From JALOTE01 sp031422195 (GTDB taxonomy: Bacteria > Pseudomonadota > Alphaproteobacteria > Rhizobiales > Rhizobiaceae), in contig JANOPZ010000012.1 of the NCBI GenBank assembly GCA_031422195.1, positions 1 to 50,584 on the forward strand: a stretch of 50,584 nt of DNA. Reading direction: 5' to 3'. Below are positions 17,383 to 25,383 of this stretch, piece after piece. Under the pieces are notes generated by a model. The model worked only from the letters and a program-made list of their open reading frames with translations, was not told the DNA's origin and did no database searches. The position numbers were made by a program, and so were the translations under genes. Each line of letters opens with the position of its first letter. Within the stretch, counting starts at the first letter, position 1.

Positions 17383-17775
17383 ATGAAAATCGGTGAAGCT
17401 GCGTTAACATCCGGCGTTTCGGCCAAAATGATCCGCCATTATGAAGAGATTGGCTTGCTGCCGCCAAACTTGCGCCGCGCCAACAGCTACCGTGATTATG
17501 GCACAAGCGAAGTGCATGAGTTGCGCTTCATCCGGCGTGCCCGCGATTTGGGCTTTGGGCTTGCTGATATTGGCAAACTGCTCGACCTGTGGCGCAACAA
17601 GGCGCGCCATAGTTTTGATGTAAAAGCGCTCGCCCGCGCTCATGCAGCTGAACTTAACGCCAAGATTTCCGAGATGGAAGCCATGCGCGACACGCTCGTA
17701 CTGCTTGCCAATGCCTGCAACGGCGACAACCGGCCAGATTGCCCGATTATCAACGATCTGGCTTCCAAAACTTAA
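17383..17775 (+). CDS. cueR: CueR-type Cu(I)-responsive MerR-family regulator
   Basis: DNA-binding activator that responds to cytoplasmic Cu(I)/Ag(I) by twisting promoters with long spacers. The 130 residues contain a MerR helix-turn-helix (IGEAALTSGVSAKMIRHYEE), the GLADIGKLLDLW segment, and the metal site. Cys112 and Cys120 are separated by seven residues exactly as in E. coli CueR, and Ser77 in RHSFDVK is the residue that marks monovalent-metal sensors. This is a strong assignment. It lies divergent from the HMA protein gene and convergent (3-base gap) with the DUF305 gene, whose promoter has a matching operator at 18218-18238. Confidence 0.93.
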   Translation: MKIGEAALTSGVSAKMIRHYEEIGLLPPNLRRANSYRDYGTSEVHELRFIRRARDLGFGLADIGKLLDLWRNKARHSFDVKALARAHAAELNAKISEMEAMRDTLVLLANACNGDNRPDCPIINDLASKT

Positions 17776-17778
17776 GCC

Positions 17779-18180
17779 TTAGCCGCCATTGGCTTTCAGC
17801 CAGTTTTGCATGAACGTGATCTCGGTTTCTTGCGCCGCAACTACAGCCTCAGCCAATTTGCGGATTTCGGGGTCTTTGCCAAATTGCAGCACGACCTTTG
17901 CCATATCAATTGCGCCTTGGTGATGCGGGATCATGCCTTTGGCAAAATCAACGTCGGCATTGCCAGTATAAGGTACCATCATACCGGCCATCATTTTATC
18001 CATGGCGATTTTATACACGGCGGTGGATGGAGAATCGGTAGTGCCTGCTGCGGTTTCAGACATGTCCATTTGGTCCATGTTATGGCCACCGGCTATCATT
18101 TGATTTTGCAGCAGGCTTACACCACCACCGCCAAGTGCAAGGCCAATCACAAACGTGAGCGCAGTTTTAAGGGTGGACAT
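17779..18180 (-). CDS. DUF305 Met/His-rich protein, CueR-controlled
   Basis: The 133-residue protein has an N-terminal membrane anchor or uncleaved signal (residues 5-22, Gly-rich) followed by a periplasmic DUF305 domain. Potential Cu ligands abound: a HNMDQMDM cluster (33-40), Met60/63/64/67/68, and the family motif MIPHHQGAIDM with His86-His87. Some DUF305 proteins (CopM type) bind copper in the periplasm, and the CueR operator upstream supports that here. The ribosome site GAGG lies seven bases before the ATG. The stop is three bases from that of convergent cueR. Confidence 0.88.
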   Translation of the reverse strand: MSTLKTALTFVIGLALGGGGVSLLQNQMIAGGHNMDQMDMSETAAGTTDSPSTAVYKIAMDKMMAGMMVPYTGNADVDFAKGMIPHHQGAIDMAKVVLQFGKDPEIRKLAEAVVAAQETEITFMQNWLKANGG

Positions 18181-18210
18181 TTTGAACCTCGTTTTAATTT
18201 TGATTTCACG

Positions 18211-18241
18211 CTTATGAACCTTCCCATATTAGTAAGGTCAA
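18211..18241 (-). promoter_or_regulatory. CueR-type promoter and operator for the DUF305 gene
   Basis: Minus-strand -35 TTGACC (18241-18236), a 19-base spacer and -10 CATAAG (18216-18211): the overlong spacer is the hallmark of MerR-family-activated promoters. Centred in the spacer, 18218-18238 is a dyad with 7-base arms ACCTTCC and GTAAGGT around 7 bases, one mismatch from perfect and with the same arm sequence and spacing as known CueR/HmrR sites. Predicted transcription would start about 25 bases before the DUF305 ATG. Confidence 0.82.
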
Positions 18242-18296
18242 CAACCTTTTTCATCATTGCCAATTTGTAATGCCGCACACAAAAACGTATCGCGAC

Positions 18297-18323
18297 AGCG
18301 CTTATTTCCGCGCTATAAGTGCT
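18297..18323. promoter_or_regulatory. dyad and possible -10 upstream of bacA
   Basis: Nine-base arms AGCGCTTAT and ATAAGTGCT (a single G-T type mismatch) flank a 9-base centre. A -10-like TATAAG (18314-18319) lies inside the right arm, about 33 bases before the bacA ATG. It may be an operator over the promoter or a 5' hairpin. No convincing -35 is seen. Confidence 0.4.
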
Positions 18324-18351
18324 GACAAATCATTTCTGGGTGTCCCGCCAA

Positions 18352-19608
18352 ATGTTCCAATCGTTTTTTCCGCAACCCCGCCAGTTCTTTTTATCATTTC
18401 TGTTGTGGTCAGCCATTTGTGTGGCGCTATGGTATGGATACGGCGCGCAAATGTCGGCAGCATTGGGCTTGGGTGTGGCTCCCGATGCCCCCCCCGTTAT
18501 CGGGCTCGGGCATTTTACAACGCCTGATTTCATTTGGTTTTATGTCTATTACGTCGTTGCAACAGCGCTGTTTGCTATGTTCTGGTTTTGGTACAGCCCG
18601 CATAAATGGCAATATTGGTCTATTCTTGGTTCTGCCGCGATATTGCTTGTCACTTATCTTGGAGTTCAGGTGTCGGTTGCGCTCAACAATTGGCGCGGAC
18701 CGTTTTTCGATGCAGTTCAAAATGCACTGTCGCAAGATGCAACCGCCCCGGATGTCACGGCCGAGCAGCTTTATGCGTTCATCCTGCAATTTACGTCAAT
18801 CGCGTTTTTCGCAGTGGTGATGTTTGTAGCGACCCGCTTTTTTGTCAGCCATTATGTGTTCCGCTGGCGCACCGCGATGAACGATTACTACATGTCGCGC
18901 TGGTCTGAAGTGCGCCATATTGAAGGCGCTTCACAGCGCGTTCAGGAAGATACAATGCGTTTTGCCGGCATTGCCGAAGGCTTGGGTGTTTCAATTGTTG
19001 ATGCGGTAATGACGCTGATCGCGTTTCTACCGGTGCTGGCTGCGTTGTCAGTCCATGTCACCACCCTGCCTATTGTAGGGCAAATTGGTTCACCGCTTTT
19101 GGTGATGGCGATTTTCTGGTCTTTGTTCGGCACGCTATTGTTGGCCATTGTGGGTATAAAATTGCCGGGGCTCGAATTTAAGAACCAGCGCGTCGAAGCC
19201 GCTTACCGCAAAGAGCTTGTCTACGGCGAAGACAGTGCCGCGCGCGCTGCGCCAATGACAGTGACAGAACTATTTGGCGACGTGCGCAAAAACTATTTCA
19301 GGCTATATTTTCACTATCTTTATTTTAACGTTGCGCGTTCTTTTTACCTCCAAGCTGACAATATCTTCGTCTATGTTTTGCTTATCCCAACCATAGTTGC
19401 CGGTAAAATTACATTCGGTATTTTGCAACAGATTCTCACGGCGTTTGGCCAAGTCGCCAACTCGTTTCAATATCTGGTCAACTCATGGACAACGATCATT
19501 GAATTGATTTCGATATATAAACGTCTGGCTGCTTTCGAAGCTGCATTCGATAATGTGCCGTTGCCTAAGATCGACCAAGAATGGCTTGAAAAACCGCAAG
19601 AAGTTTAA
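18352..19608 (+). CDS. bacA: BacA/SbmA-type peptide transporter
   Basis: Inner-membrane proton-driven importer of peptides and glycopeptides; in rhizobia and Brucella the orthologue is needed for chronic host infection and affects very-long-chain fatty acids in lipid A. The 418 residues match S. meliloti BacA (420) in length and start (MFQSFFPQP). The protein has about seven to eight helices, the conserved NNWRGPFFDAVQNAL loop, FRWRTAMNDYYMSRW and RVQEDTMRFA segments, and the FGQVANSFQYLVNSWTTI stretch. A GTG 11 codons upstream is possible but the ATG fits the family. It is divergent from the DUF305 gene, with nnrU 24 bases downstream. Confidence 0.93.
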   Translation: MFQSFFPQPRQFFLSFLLWSAICVALWYGYGAQMSAALGLGVAPDAPPVIGLGHFTTPDFIWFYVYYVVATALFAMFWFWYSPHKWQYWSILGSAAILLVTYLGVQVSVALNNWRGPFFDAVQNALSQDATAPDVTAEQLYAFILQFTSIAFFAVVMFVATRFFVSHYVFRWRTAMNDYYMSRWSEVRHIEGASQRVQEDTMRFAGIAEGLGVSIVDAVMTLIAFLPVLAALSVHVTTLPIVGQIGSPLLVMAIFWSLFGTLLLAIVGIKLPGLEFKNQRVEAAYRKELVYGEDSAARAAPMTVTELFGDVRKNYFRLYFHYLYFNVARSFYLQADNIFVYVLLIPTIVAGKITFGILQQILTAFGQVANSFQYLVNSWTTIIELISIYKRLAAFEAAFDNVPLPKIDQEWLEKPQEV

Positions 19609-19632
19609 GCGGCATCCATTTTAGGAGCATGC

Positions 19633-20223
19633 ATGATGATCGGATTGATTATAGGCCTCATTTTGTTTCTCGGCGTCCATCTGGCAAAGGTTGCTGCGCC
19701 TGAATGGCGCACCAATGTCATTGCAACAAGCGGCGATGGTGCTTGGAAAGGCATTTATAGTATTGCTTCAATTATCGGCTTTGGCCTGATCATTTGGTTC
19801 TACAATGACGCCGTCGCTAACGGCCCTTATCTCTATGAGCCGCCGGTTTGGATGAAGCAAACCAATGCGTTGCTAATGCTGTTTGCCTCAATCTCAATGG
19901 GCGTTTATCTCTTTCCTGCAGGTCGCCTCAAAGTTGCGCTCAAACATCCCATGTTGCTAGCGGTGAAAATTTGGGCCCTTGGCCATTTGCTTGCCAACGG
20001 GTCGCTGGCCGCCATTTTGCTGTTTGGTTCGTTTTTGGCTTGGGCCGTTATTGTGCGGATTTCGCTCAAAAAACGCGAGCAGCGCGGCGAATCCAAGCTG
20101 CCGGTCGCGGGCAATGTCAAATGGGATGTGCTGTCTATTTTGGTCGGCTTTGCTCTCTACGTTGTTTTCATGGCCGGTTTGCACGTTTGGCTGTTTGGTG
20201 TTTCACCAATTGCCATGTCCTAA
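19633..20223 (+). CDS. NnrU family membrane protein
   Basis: The 196 residues form about five to six membrane helices with the NnrU features GVHLAKVAAPEWR, a long polar loop around YEPPVWMKQTNA, and HPMLLAVKIWALGHLLANG. NnrU was first named beside denitrification genes, but family members are widespread and related to isoprenoid/carotenoid isomerases (Z-ISO); no denitrification genes occur here, so the role is unknown. A strong ribosome site (TTTTAGGAG) precedes ATGATG at 19633. It is probably cotranscribed with bacA. Confidence 0.88.
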   Translation: MMIGLIIGLILFLGVHLAKVAAPEWRTNVIATSGDGAWKGIYSIASIIGFGLIIWFYNDAVANGPYLYEPPVWMKQTNALLMLFASISMGVYLFPAGRLKVALKHPMLLAVKIWALGHLLANGSLAAILLFGSFLAWAVIVRISLKKREQRGESKLPVAGNVKWDVLSILVGFALYVVFMAGLHVWLFGVSPIAMS

Positions 20224-20318
20224 CGAACGATGTCGAAGTGCGGCTTACAGTTGACCGGCTTCAAAGGCAGGGCTAGGTGACGGGCAACAATGACGCTTTT
20301 TGCGCGGAGTGATTTAAC

Positions 20319-20993
20319 ATGTCCAATACCAATGACCTTTTTGTCCGCGAAGTTGATGATGAACTGCGCCGGGATAAGCTGAAATCGGTCTGGCGCCGAT
20401 TTGGCGCAATTTTGATTGCGGTTGCGGTCGCCATTGTCTTAGCGGTGGCCGCATGGACCGGGTACACCAGTTGGTCTACCAGCCGCGCAAATGCTTCCGG
20501 TGACAGGTTTTTGGCTGCGCTCGAAGCCGCCCGTGCCGGCAACTCGGATGAAGCGTTGAAAGGCCTGACGGCCCTTGAAGCTGATGGAACCGGCGCTTAC
20601 CCGCTGCTCGCCCGTTTTCGAGCTGCAACTTTAACAGCGACCAAAGACCCGAAAGCCGCAGTTGCCGCATTTGACGCTGTTGCAGCTGATGGCTCTGTGG
20701 CTGAGCCGCTGCGCGATATTGCAAAACTGCGCGCCGCATATTTGCTGGTTGACCATGGCACTTATGCTGAAGTTGCAGAACGCGCTGAAGCCTTATCTGC
20801 TGATGGCAACCCGATGCGTTATTCTGCTCTGGAGGCAATGGGCCTTTCTGCCTATAAAACTAGTGATATTGCCAATGCACAAAAGCTATTTGAAGGCATA
20901 ACTGCCGACGCCGCAGCGCCGGACAGCTTGGCATTGCGCGCTCAAATCATGTTGTCGCTCATTGGCGGCACAACCACAAAAAGCGGAAGCTGA
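20319..20993 (+). CDS. YfgM-like TPR protein, membrane-anchored
   Basis: The 224 residues: cytoplasmic N-terminus FVREVDDELRRDKLKSVWRR, one membrane helix (28-48), then a periplasmic TPR_21-type region with Ala-rich helical repeats. E. coli YfgM has the same layout, sits upstream of bamB-der and works with the PpiD/SecYEG chaperone complex. Here der follows with a one-base overlap (TGATG), which supports the assignment, although bamB is absent between them. Ribosome site GGAGTG seven bases before the ATG. A TTGACC at 20250-20255 could be a -35, but no clear -10 follows. Confidence 0.85.
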   Translation: MSNTNDLFVREVDDELRRDKLKSVWRRFGAILIAVAVAIVLAVAAWTGYTSWSTSRANASGDRFLAALEAARAGNSDEALKGLTALEADGTGAYPLLARFRAATLTATKDPKAAVAAFDAVAADGSVAEPLRDIAKLRAAYLLVDHGTYAEVAERAEALSADGNPMRYSALEAMGLSAYKTSDIANAQKLFEGITADAAAPDSLALRAQIMLSLIGGTTTKSGS

Positions 20994-22420
20994 TGGCCTT
21001 TCTTGCTGCCCTTGTCGGCCGCCCCAATGTTGGCAAATCCACGCTGTTTAACCGCTTAGCAGGCGCTAAACTTGCGCTGGTGGATGACACGCCCGGCGTA
21101 ACGCGCGACCGTCGTCTGCATGATGCCAATTTGGCGGGGATGAAATTTCGCATCATGGATACCGCCGGTTTGGATGATGCTCCATCTGAATCATTGGCCG
21201 GCCGTATGCGAGCACAGACCGAAATCGGCATAAAAGAAGCTGACATCATCCTATTTATGTATGATGCCCGCATTGGCATTACACCGATTGACAGCGTGTT
21301 TGCAGAACTGGTGCGCAAATCAGGCAAGCCAGTTGTGCTGCTCGCCAATAAAACCGAATCCCGCGCTTCTGAAGCAGGCATTACCGAGGCCTATGAATTG
21401 GGTCTTGGCGAACCTATTGCGATTTCAGCAGAGCATGGCCAAGGCATGCCCGATCTTTACCGCGCGATTGTTGCCGGTCTTGGGCGCGACGTGGCTCTGC
21501 CGGAAGAAGACGAAGAATTTGGCGACGCTGAAACCAATGTTGATGTTAACGATGATGACGGCATAATTGTCGAGGATATGGCTTACCTCAATAAGCCAAT
21601 GCGCATTGCCATTGTTGGCCGCCCCAATGCGGGTAAATCGACGCTCATCAACGCGTTTGTCGGCGAAGACAGGCTTTTGACCGGCCCCGAAGCTGGCATC
21701 ACCCGCGATTCGATTTCTATTGATATGGAATGGGGCGGCCATAAAATCAGGCTGCACGATACCGCCGGTATGCGCAAACGCGCCCGTGTACAGGAAAAAC
21801 TGGAAAAGCTGGCAGTCAGCGACGGCTTGCGCTCTATCCGCTTTGCCGAAGTTGTGGTGGTGATGATTGATGTCACCCAGCCATTCGACAAGCAAGATTT
21901 GCAAATAGCCGATCTGATCGTGCGTGAGGGCAGGGCTCCAGTGATTGCCTATTCCAAGTTTGATTTGGTTGAAGACCGCCAAGCAAAACTGATTGAATTG
22001 CGCGAAATGACCGACCGGCATCTGCCGCAAATCAAGGGCGTGCGCGCCATTCCTGTGTCTGGCGAAACCGGTTACGGTCTTGATAAACTGATGGCCGCCG
22101 TGTTTGAAACCCATGAGCGCTGGAACACCCGCGTTTCCACTGGCCAGCTTAATCGCTGGTTTGAGCATATCATCGACAAGCACCCGCCGCCCGCCGTGGC
22201 TGGCCGCCGCCTCAAAATCAAATATATCACGCAGGCTAAAACCCGGCCTCCGGGATTTGTACTCATGTGCACACGGCCCGATGCCATCCCGGATTCATAC
22301 CTGCGTTATCTCTCAAACAACATTCGCGATACGTTTGATTTGGCTGGTATCCCCATCCGCATGATGTTGCGCGAAAGCGAAAACCCGTTTGCTGGCAGGA
22401 AGAAAAAGCGCGAGGATTAA
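20993..22420 (+). CDS. der: Ribosome-assembly GTPase Der (EngA)
   Basis: Essential tandem-GTPase that assists 50S subunit maturation. The 475 residues have GTPase domain 1 with P-loop GRPNVGKSTLFN (8-19), DTPGVTRDR and NKTE; an acidic linker (EEDEEFGDAETNVDVNDDD); GTPase domain 2 with GRPNAGKSTLIN, DTAGMRKRARVQEKLE and SKFD; and a C-terminal KH-like domain (KIKYITQAKTRPPGFVLMCTRPDAIPDSYLRYL). Length is usual for the family. The start overlaps the stop of the YfgM-like gene by one base, so the two are coupled. Confidence 0.97.
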   Translation: MAFLAALVGRPNVGKSTLFNRLAGAKLALVDDTPGVTRDRRLHDANLAGMKFRIMDTAGLDDAPSESLAGRMRAQTEIGIKEADIILFMYDARIGITPIDSVFAELVRKSGKPVVLLANKTESRASEAGITEAYELGLGEPIAISAEHGQGMPDLYRAIVAGLGRDVALPEEDEEFGDAETNVDVNDDDGIIVEDMAYLNKPMRIAIVGRPNAGKSTLINAFVGEDRLLTGPEAGITRDSISIDMEWGGHKIRLHDTAGMRKRARVQEKLEKLAVSDGLRSIRFAEVVVVMIDVTQPFDKQDLQIADLIVREGRAPVIAYSKFDLVEDRQAKLIELREMTDRHLPQIKGVRAIPVSGETGYGLDKLMAAVFETHERWNTRVSTGQLNRWFEHIIDKHPPPAVAGRRLKIKYITQAKTRPPGFVLMCTRPDAIPDSYLRYLSNNIRDTFDLAGIPIRMMLRESENPFAGRKKKRED

Positions 22421-22445
22421 GCGTTACGTTTCAAGTGCCTTGTCA

Positions 22446-22468
22446 ATTAACCCTCCATCAAGGTTAAT
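22446..22468. repeat. inverted repeat ATTAACC/GGTTAAT upstream of sleB
   Basis: Seven-base perfect arms (22446-22452 and 22462-22468) with a 9-base centre, about 70 bases before the sleB start. ATTAACC resembles the half-site of the cell-cycle regulator CtrA (TTAACC), present here once on each strand rather than as the usual direct pair. Could be a regulatory site or a weak der terminator. Confidence 0.35.
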
Positions 22469-22536
22469 CGTTCACTATCATGCAATCAGCTTCGTTGGCT
22501 GGTGCGTTAGTTGCGTTTGCGTACCCGGAGTAAACA

Positions 22537-23730
22537 GTGTCAGTTGCTTTCACGATTAAAAAATCGCGGTCAAAGCCGCGTGCAGTTGGTTTTGGCGCTT
22601 CGTTTGGGTTGGCCGCTTCCATCGCTCTTGGTTTGATCTTGTTTACAACCACCGATGTTGCCCGGCAGGATGCTTCTGCCATGATTGCAGGCAATGGCAG
22701 CTGGGCCAATTTTATTGAAAAATCGCCCGTTGGCTCCACTCATGCCGCGTCGATGGCGTTTGGCATTGACCCGATTACGACAGGTTCAAACGTTCCGTTC
22801 GGGGCGAAAATTAGCGGCGTGGGCGAGGTGGCGTTTGCGCCGAAGAATACCAAGCCTTCCACGACACCAGACGAAACCCGCGTCAATCGCAAAGAAAAGC
22901 TCGGGCGCATTGTTGAACTTTCCCCGGTAACACCGCCTAAAGCGTTTAACGCCGGTTCTGTTTTGCAACGTTCATCAAGCCTGATGTTATCGTCCCATAC
23001 GGCCACTGAACTTGCTGGTGATTTTGAGCAGCCAAAATTGAAAGCGGGTGCGAAATCAATCGAAGTGGCTATGGAGTTCCATGCAAAAAAGAAGCCGGTT
23101 GTCTTAGTTGACGTAATGCCGGCTGCTGTCGCCAAACTGGTGACAAACCCTATCGCAGATGTCCTTGCCACGGCCTATGCCCCAGTCGAGCCTGACTATG
23201 CTTCTCAATCTCCGTTTGGTGCTATTTTGAAAGAAGAAAAGGCACAAGGCCGGTTCGTGCCATCCATTGGGCCTAAAGACCATTTATGGGCGCAATCAGT
23301 TCTTTCGCCTGATGTGTTTTCTGAAAAAGAACAACGATGTTTGGCCGAGGGAATTTATTTCGAGGCGCGCGGGGAAATTGAAAAGGGTCAAGCCGCCGTA
23401 GCGCAGGTTATTTTAAACCGCGTTCGCAATCCGAATTATCCCAACACAATCTGCGGTGTGGTTTATCAAAACATCACATGGTTTAACCGATGCCAGTTTT
23501 CGTTTGCTTGCGACAAAATCAAGGATCACGTTATTCCCGGCAGGCACTGGGAAACGGCTAAGGCCATTGCCTTGGCCGTGACCGCAGGTAAGATTTGGAT
23601 TGATGCCGTTGGCTCATCCACGCATTATCATGCAAACTATGTTTCACCCAATTGGGCACCAACCATGACCAAAGTTGCCAAAGTGGGCCAACATATCTTT
23701 TACCGCACCCGGTTTGGAGGCTGGAGCTGA
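22537..23730 (+). CDS. SleB-type cell wall hydrolase with long N-terminal region
   Basis: Predicted peptidoglycan lytic enzyme (Hydrolase_2/SleB family). Of 397 residues, a membrane anchor or signal lies at 19-36, then about 230 residues of low-conservation, Pro/Ser/Thr-rich linker, then the catalytic domain from ~265. The domain starts EKEQRCLAEGIYFEARGE (catalytic Glu in EARGE) and contains QAAVAQVILNRVRNPNYPNTICGVVYQ and SSTHYHANYVSPNW. GTG start at 22537 with GGAG six bases upstream; no ATG gives the anchor. Family members in Hyphomicrobiales likely act in sacculus remodelling, as these bacteria do not sporulate. Confidence 0.88.
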   Translation: MSVAFTIKKSRSKPRAVGFGASFGLAASIALGLILFTTTDVARQDASAMIAGNGSWANFIEKSPVGSTHAASMAFGIDPITTGSNVPFGAKISGVGEVAFAPKNTKPSTTPDETRVNRKEKLGRIVELSPVTPPKAFNAGSVLQRSSSLMLSSHTATELAGDFEQPKLKAGAKSIEVAMEFHAKKKPVVLVDVMPAAVAKLVTNPIADVLATAYAPVEPDYASQSPFGAILKEEKAQGRFVPSIGPKDHLWAQSVLSPDVFSEKEQRCLAEGIYFEARGEIEKGQAAVAQVILNRVRNPNYPNTICGVVYQNITWFNRCQFSFACDKIKDHVIPGRHWETAKAIALAVTAGKIWIDAVGSSTHYHANYVSPNWAPTMTKVAKVGQHIFYRTRFGGWS

Positions 23731-23775
23731 CTCGCGGCAATACCAGATTGATTCGCGTGCGGCAGATCGCCTGAA

Positions 23776-23847
23776 TATGCTGAAGGCAGCATAAGACATT
23801 GAAATAATACACAAAAATTGGTCTGTTTGCTAAGCTGCTTTCAGCTT
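23776..23847. repeat. two hairpins in the sleB-atpI gap
   Basis: TATGCTG/CAGCATA (23776-23782, 23787-23793, 4-base loop) and AAGCTG/CAGCTT (23832-23837, 23842-23847, 4-base loop). Neither has a T-run, so they are not classical terminators; they may end or protect the sleB mRNA. The second touches the candidate atp -35 box. Confidence 0.45.
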
Positions 23848-23874
23848 GACGGCACAAACGCCGCTGACTATGTT
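23846..23874 (+). promoter_or_regulatory. candidate promoter for the F0 operon
   Basis: TTGACG (23846-23851), 17-base spacer, TATGTT (23869-23874), about 65 bases before the atpI start. Hexamers match the housekeeping consensus at 5/6 and 4/6 positions with ideal spacing. Best candidate in the 215-base gap 23731-23945, but unproven. Confidence 0.45.
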
Positions 23875-23945
23875 CCGGCCAACTTTGAGGGGTGGGTAAC
23901 CGCTTTTGAAAGCTTGCTGGTCAGCCAGCGGATCGGCGTTTGAAA

Positions 23946-24257
23946 ATGGCAGATGATCTTGATGCAAGGCGCGCTTCACTTGAAAAGCGGTTGGCCGAAC
24001 ACCGGATCAAGGCCGATGAGCAAGCGCCCAAATCCAGTGGCAACGACAAAGCGGGGATGGCCCAAGCCGTAAAGCTGTCGAGCGAGTTTATCGCTGGCGT
24101 TGTGGTAGGGGCGGCTCTTGGGTGGGGATTGGATCAGGTGGCAGGCACAAAGCCCTTTGGGATGATTGTCTTGCTGCTTCTAGGGTTTTGTGCGGGTGTT
24201 CTAAATGTTCTTCGCACGGTTGGGTCTGTGCCAACGCCGAACATCGACGATAAATAG
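23946..24257 (+). CDS. atpI: ATP synthase accessory protein AtpI
   Basis: Small membrane protein that helps assemble the c-ring or supply Mg2+ for ATP synthase. The ~103 residues: charged N-terminus (DLDARRASLEKRLAEHRIK), two membrane helices (about 48-68 and 74-93) with GVVVGAALGWGLDQVAGTKPFG between, matching the AtpI/Mg-transporting family of alphaproteobacteria. First gene of the F0 operon. The ATG at 23946 is preferred to the TTG two codons earlier. Confidence 0.9.
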   Translation: MADDLDARRASLEKRLAEHRIKADEQAPKSSGNDKAGMAQAVKLSSEFIAGVVVGAALGWGLDQVAGTKPFGMIVLLLLGFCAGVLNVLRTVGSVPTPNIDDK

Positions 24258-24321
24258 TTTTGAAAAATTTGACGCTGGTTATACGAATCTGGTCATACGA
24301 ATAAAGTGAAAGAAGACTTTT

Positions 24322-25071
24322 GTGGCAAACGACCCAATCCATCAGTTTAAGATATCAAACTGGATGCCAATTGAAGTAGGCGGCCTTGATTTATCATTCA
24401 CGAATTCCTCTGCCTTTATGGTTGCAACCGTTGTTGCAGCGAGTTCTTTTTTAATGCTGTCGACGAGCGGCCGCGCACTCATTCCGTCGCGCCTTCAGTC
24501 AGTTTCAGAGATTGCCTATGAGTTTATTGCCAACATGCTGCGTGATGCGGCTGGCAATGGCGCGATGAAGTTCTTCCCCTTCGTGTTTTCACTCTTCATG
24601 TTTATTTTGGTTTCGAATTTGTTTGGCATGTTCCCTTACTTTTTCACTGTGAACAGCCATTTGATTGTTACTTTTTCATTGTCGATGCTGGTGGTTCTAA
24701 CGGTCGTTGTTTATGGCATTTACAAACACGGGCTAAAGTTTTTTGGGCTGTTTGCGCCTGAAGGCGTGCCCGCAGCACTGATGCCGATTGTGGTTCCCAT
24801 TGAAATTATCTCGTTTTTGTCGCGCCCGATCAGCCTTTCAGTGCGGCTGTTTGCAAACATGCTGGCGGGCCACATTACGCTCAAAGTGTTTGCCGGTTTC
24901 GTGGTAACCATGAGCGCTGCTGGCGCAGTGGGCACGGTTGGAGCCATATTGCCGCTGTTCATGACCGTGGCCATCACAGCACTTGAATTCCTCGTTGCAT
25001 TTTTGCAGGCCTATATTTTCTCACTTCTCACCTGCATGTATCTCAACGACGCCCTCCATCCGGGCCACTAA
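24322..25071 (+). CDS. atpB: ATP synthase F0 subunit a
   Basis: Membrane stator subunit forming the two proton half-channels. The 249 residues contain the essential Arg in helix 4 (SLSVRLFANMLAGHITLK) and the C-terminal LEFLVAFLQAYIFSLLTCMYLNDA helix with conserved Glu and Gln. Length is normal for alphaproteobacteria (~250). The start is GTG at 24322; N-terminus ANDPIHQFKISNW agrees with homologues. Operon order a-c-b'-b follows; F1 genes are not in the window, the usual split arrangement of this class. Confidence 0.97.
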   Translation: MANDPIHQFKISNWMPIEVGGLDLSFTNSSAFMVATVVAASSFLMLSTSGRALIPSRLQSVSEIAYEFIANMLRDAAGNGAMKFFPFVFSLFMFILVSNLFGMFPYFFTVNSHLIVTFSLSMLVVLTVVVYGIYKHGLKFFGLFAPEGVPAALMPIVVPIEIISFLSRPISLSVRLFANMLAGHITLKVFAGFVVTMSAAGAVGTVGAILPLFMTVAITALEFLVAFLQAYIFSLLTCMYLNDALHPGH

Positions 25072-25135
25072 GCTGGCCTAAACTATCAACCGGCAGCACA
25101 CCGCCACATCTTAAAACTTTCAAGGAGCCTTACAA

Positions 25136-25363
25136 ATGGAAGCAGAAGCAGCAAAATACATCGGTGCCGGTTTGGCATGTTTTGGCATGGCCGGAGCCGC
25201 ACTCGGCGTTGGTAACATTTTCAGTAGTTTTTTGTCGGGTGCATTGCGCAACCCTTCAGCCGCTGACGGGCAATTCGGCCGCTTGGTATTCGGTTTTGCC
25301 GTGACAGAGGCTTTGGGTATTTTCTCGCTGCTCGTAGCGTTGATTTTGCTGTTCGTGGTCTAA
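25136..25363 (+). CDS. atpE: ATP synthase F0 subunit c
   Basis: Proton-carrying ring subunit. The 75 residues form two helices joined by the polar loop RNPSAADGQ (Arg38-Asn39-Pro40), with the proton-binding carboxylate Glu58 in FAVTEALGIFSLL. The N-terminal glycine motif AALGVGNIFSS is less regular than GxGxGxGxG, which is usual for alphaproteobacteria. Strong ribosome site (AAGGAG) before the ATG, in keeping with the high subunit copy number. A stable hairpin without T-run follows at 25384-25408. Confidence 0.97.
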   Translation: MEAEAAKYIGAGLACFGMAGAALGVGNIFSSFLSGALRNPSAADGQFGRLVFGFAVTEALGIFSLLVALILLFVV

Positions 25364-25383
25364 TTTGATTGCGATTAATGCAC

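Noticed and set aside
17321..17506. 62-codon N-terminal extension of the HMA protein
   Set aside because: It would run through the cueR start and promoter; the HMA domain begins at the Met at 17320.
21425..22183. 252-codon minus-strand ORF inside der
   Set aside because: Antisense shadow of a highly conserved GTPase gene; His/Asn-rich composition and no recognisable domain.
23731..23945. Riboswitch or small gene in the largest gap
   Set aside because: Only simple hairpins and a candidate promoter are visible; no ORF with a ribosome site and no known aptamer pattern.
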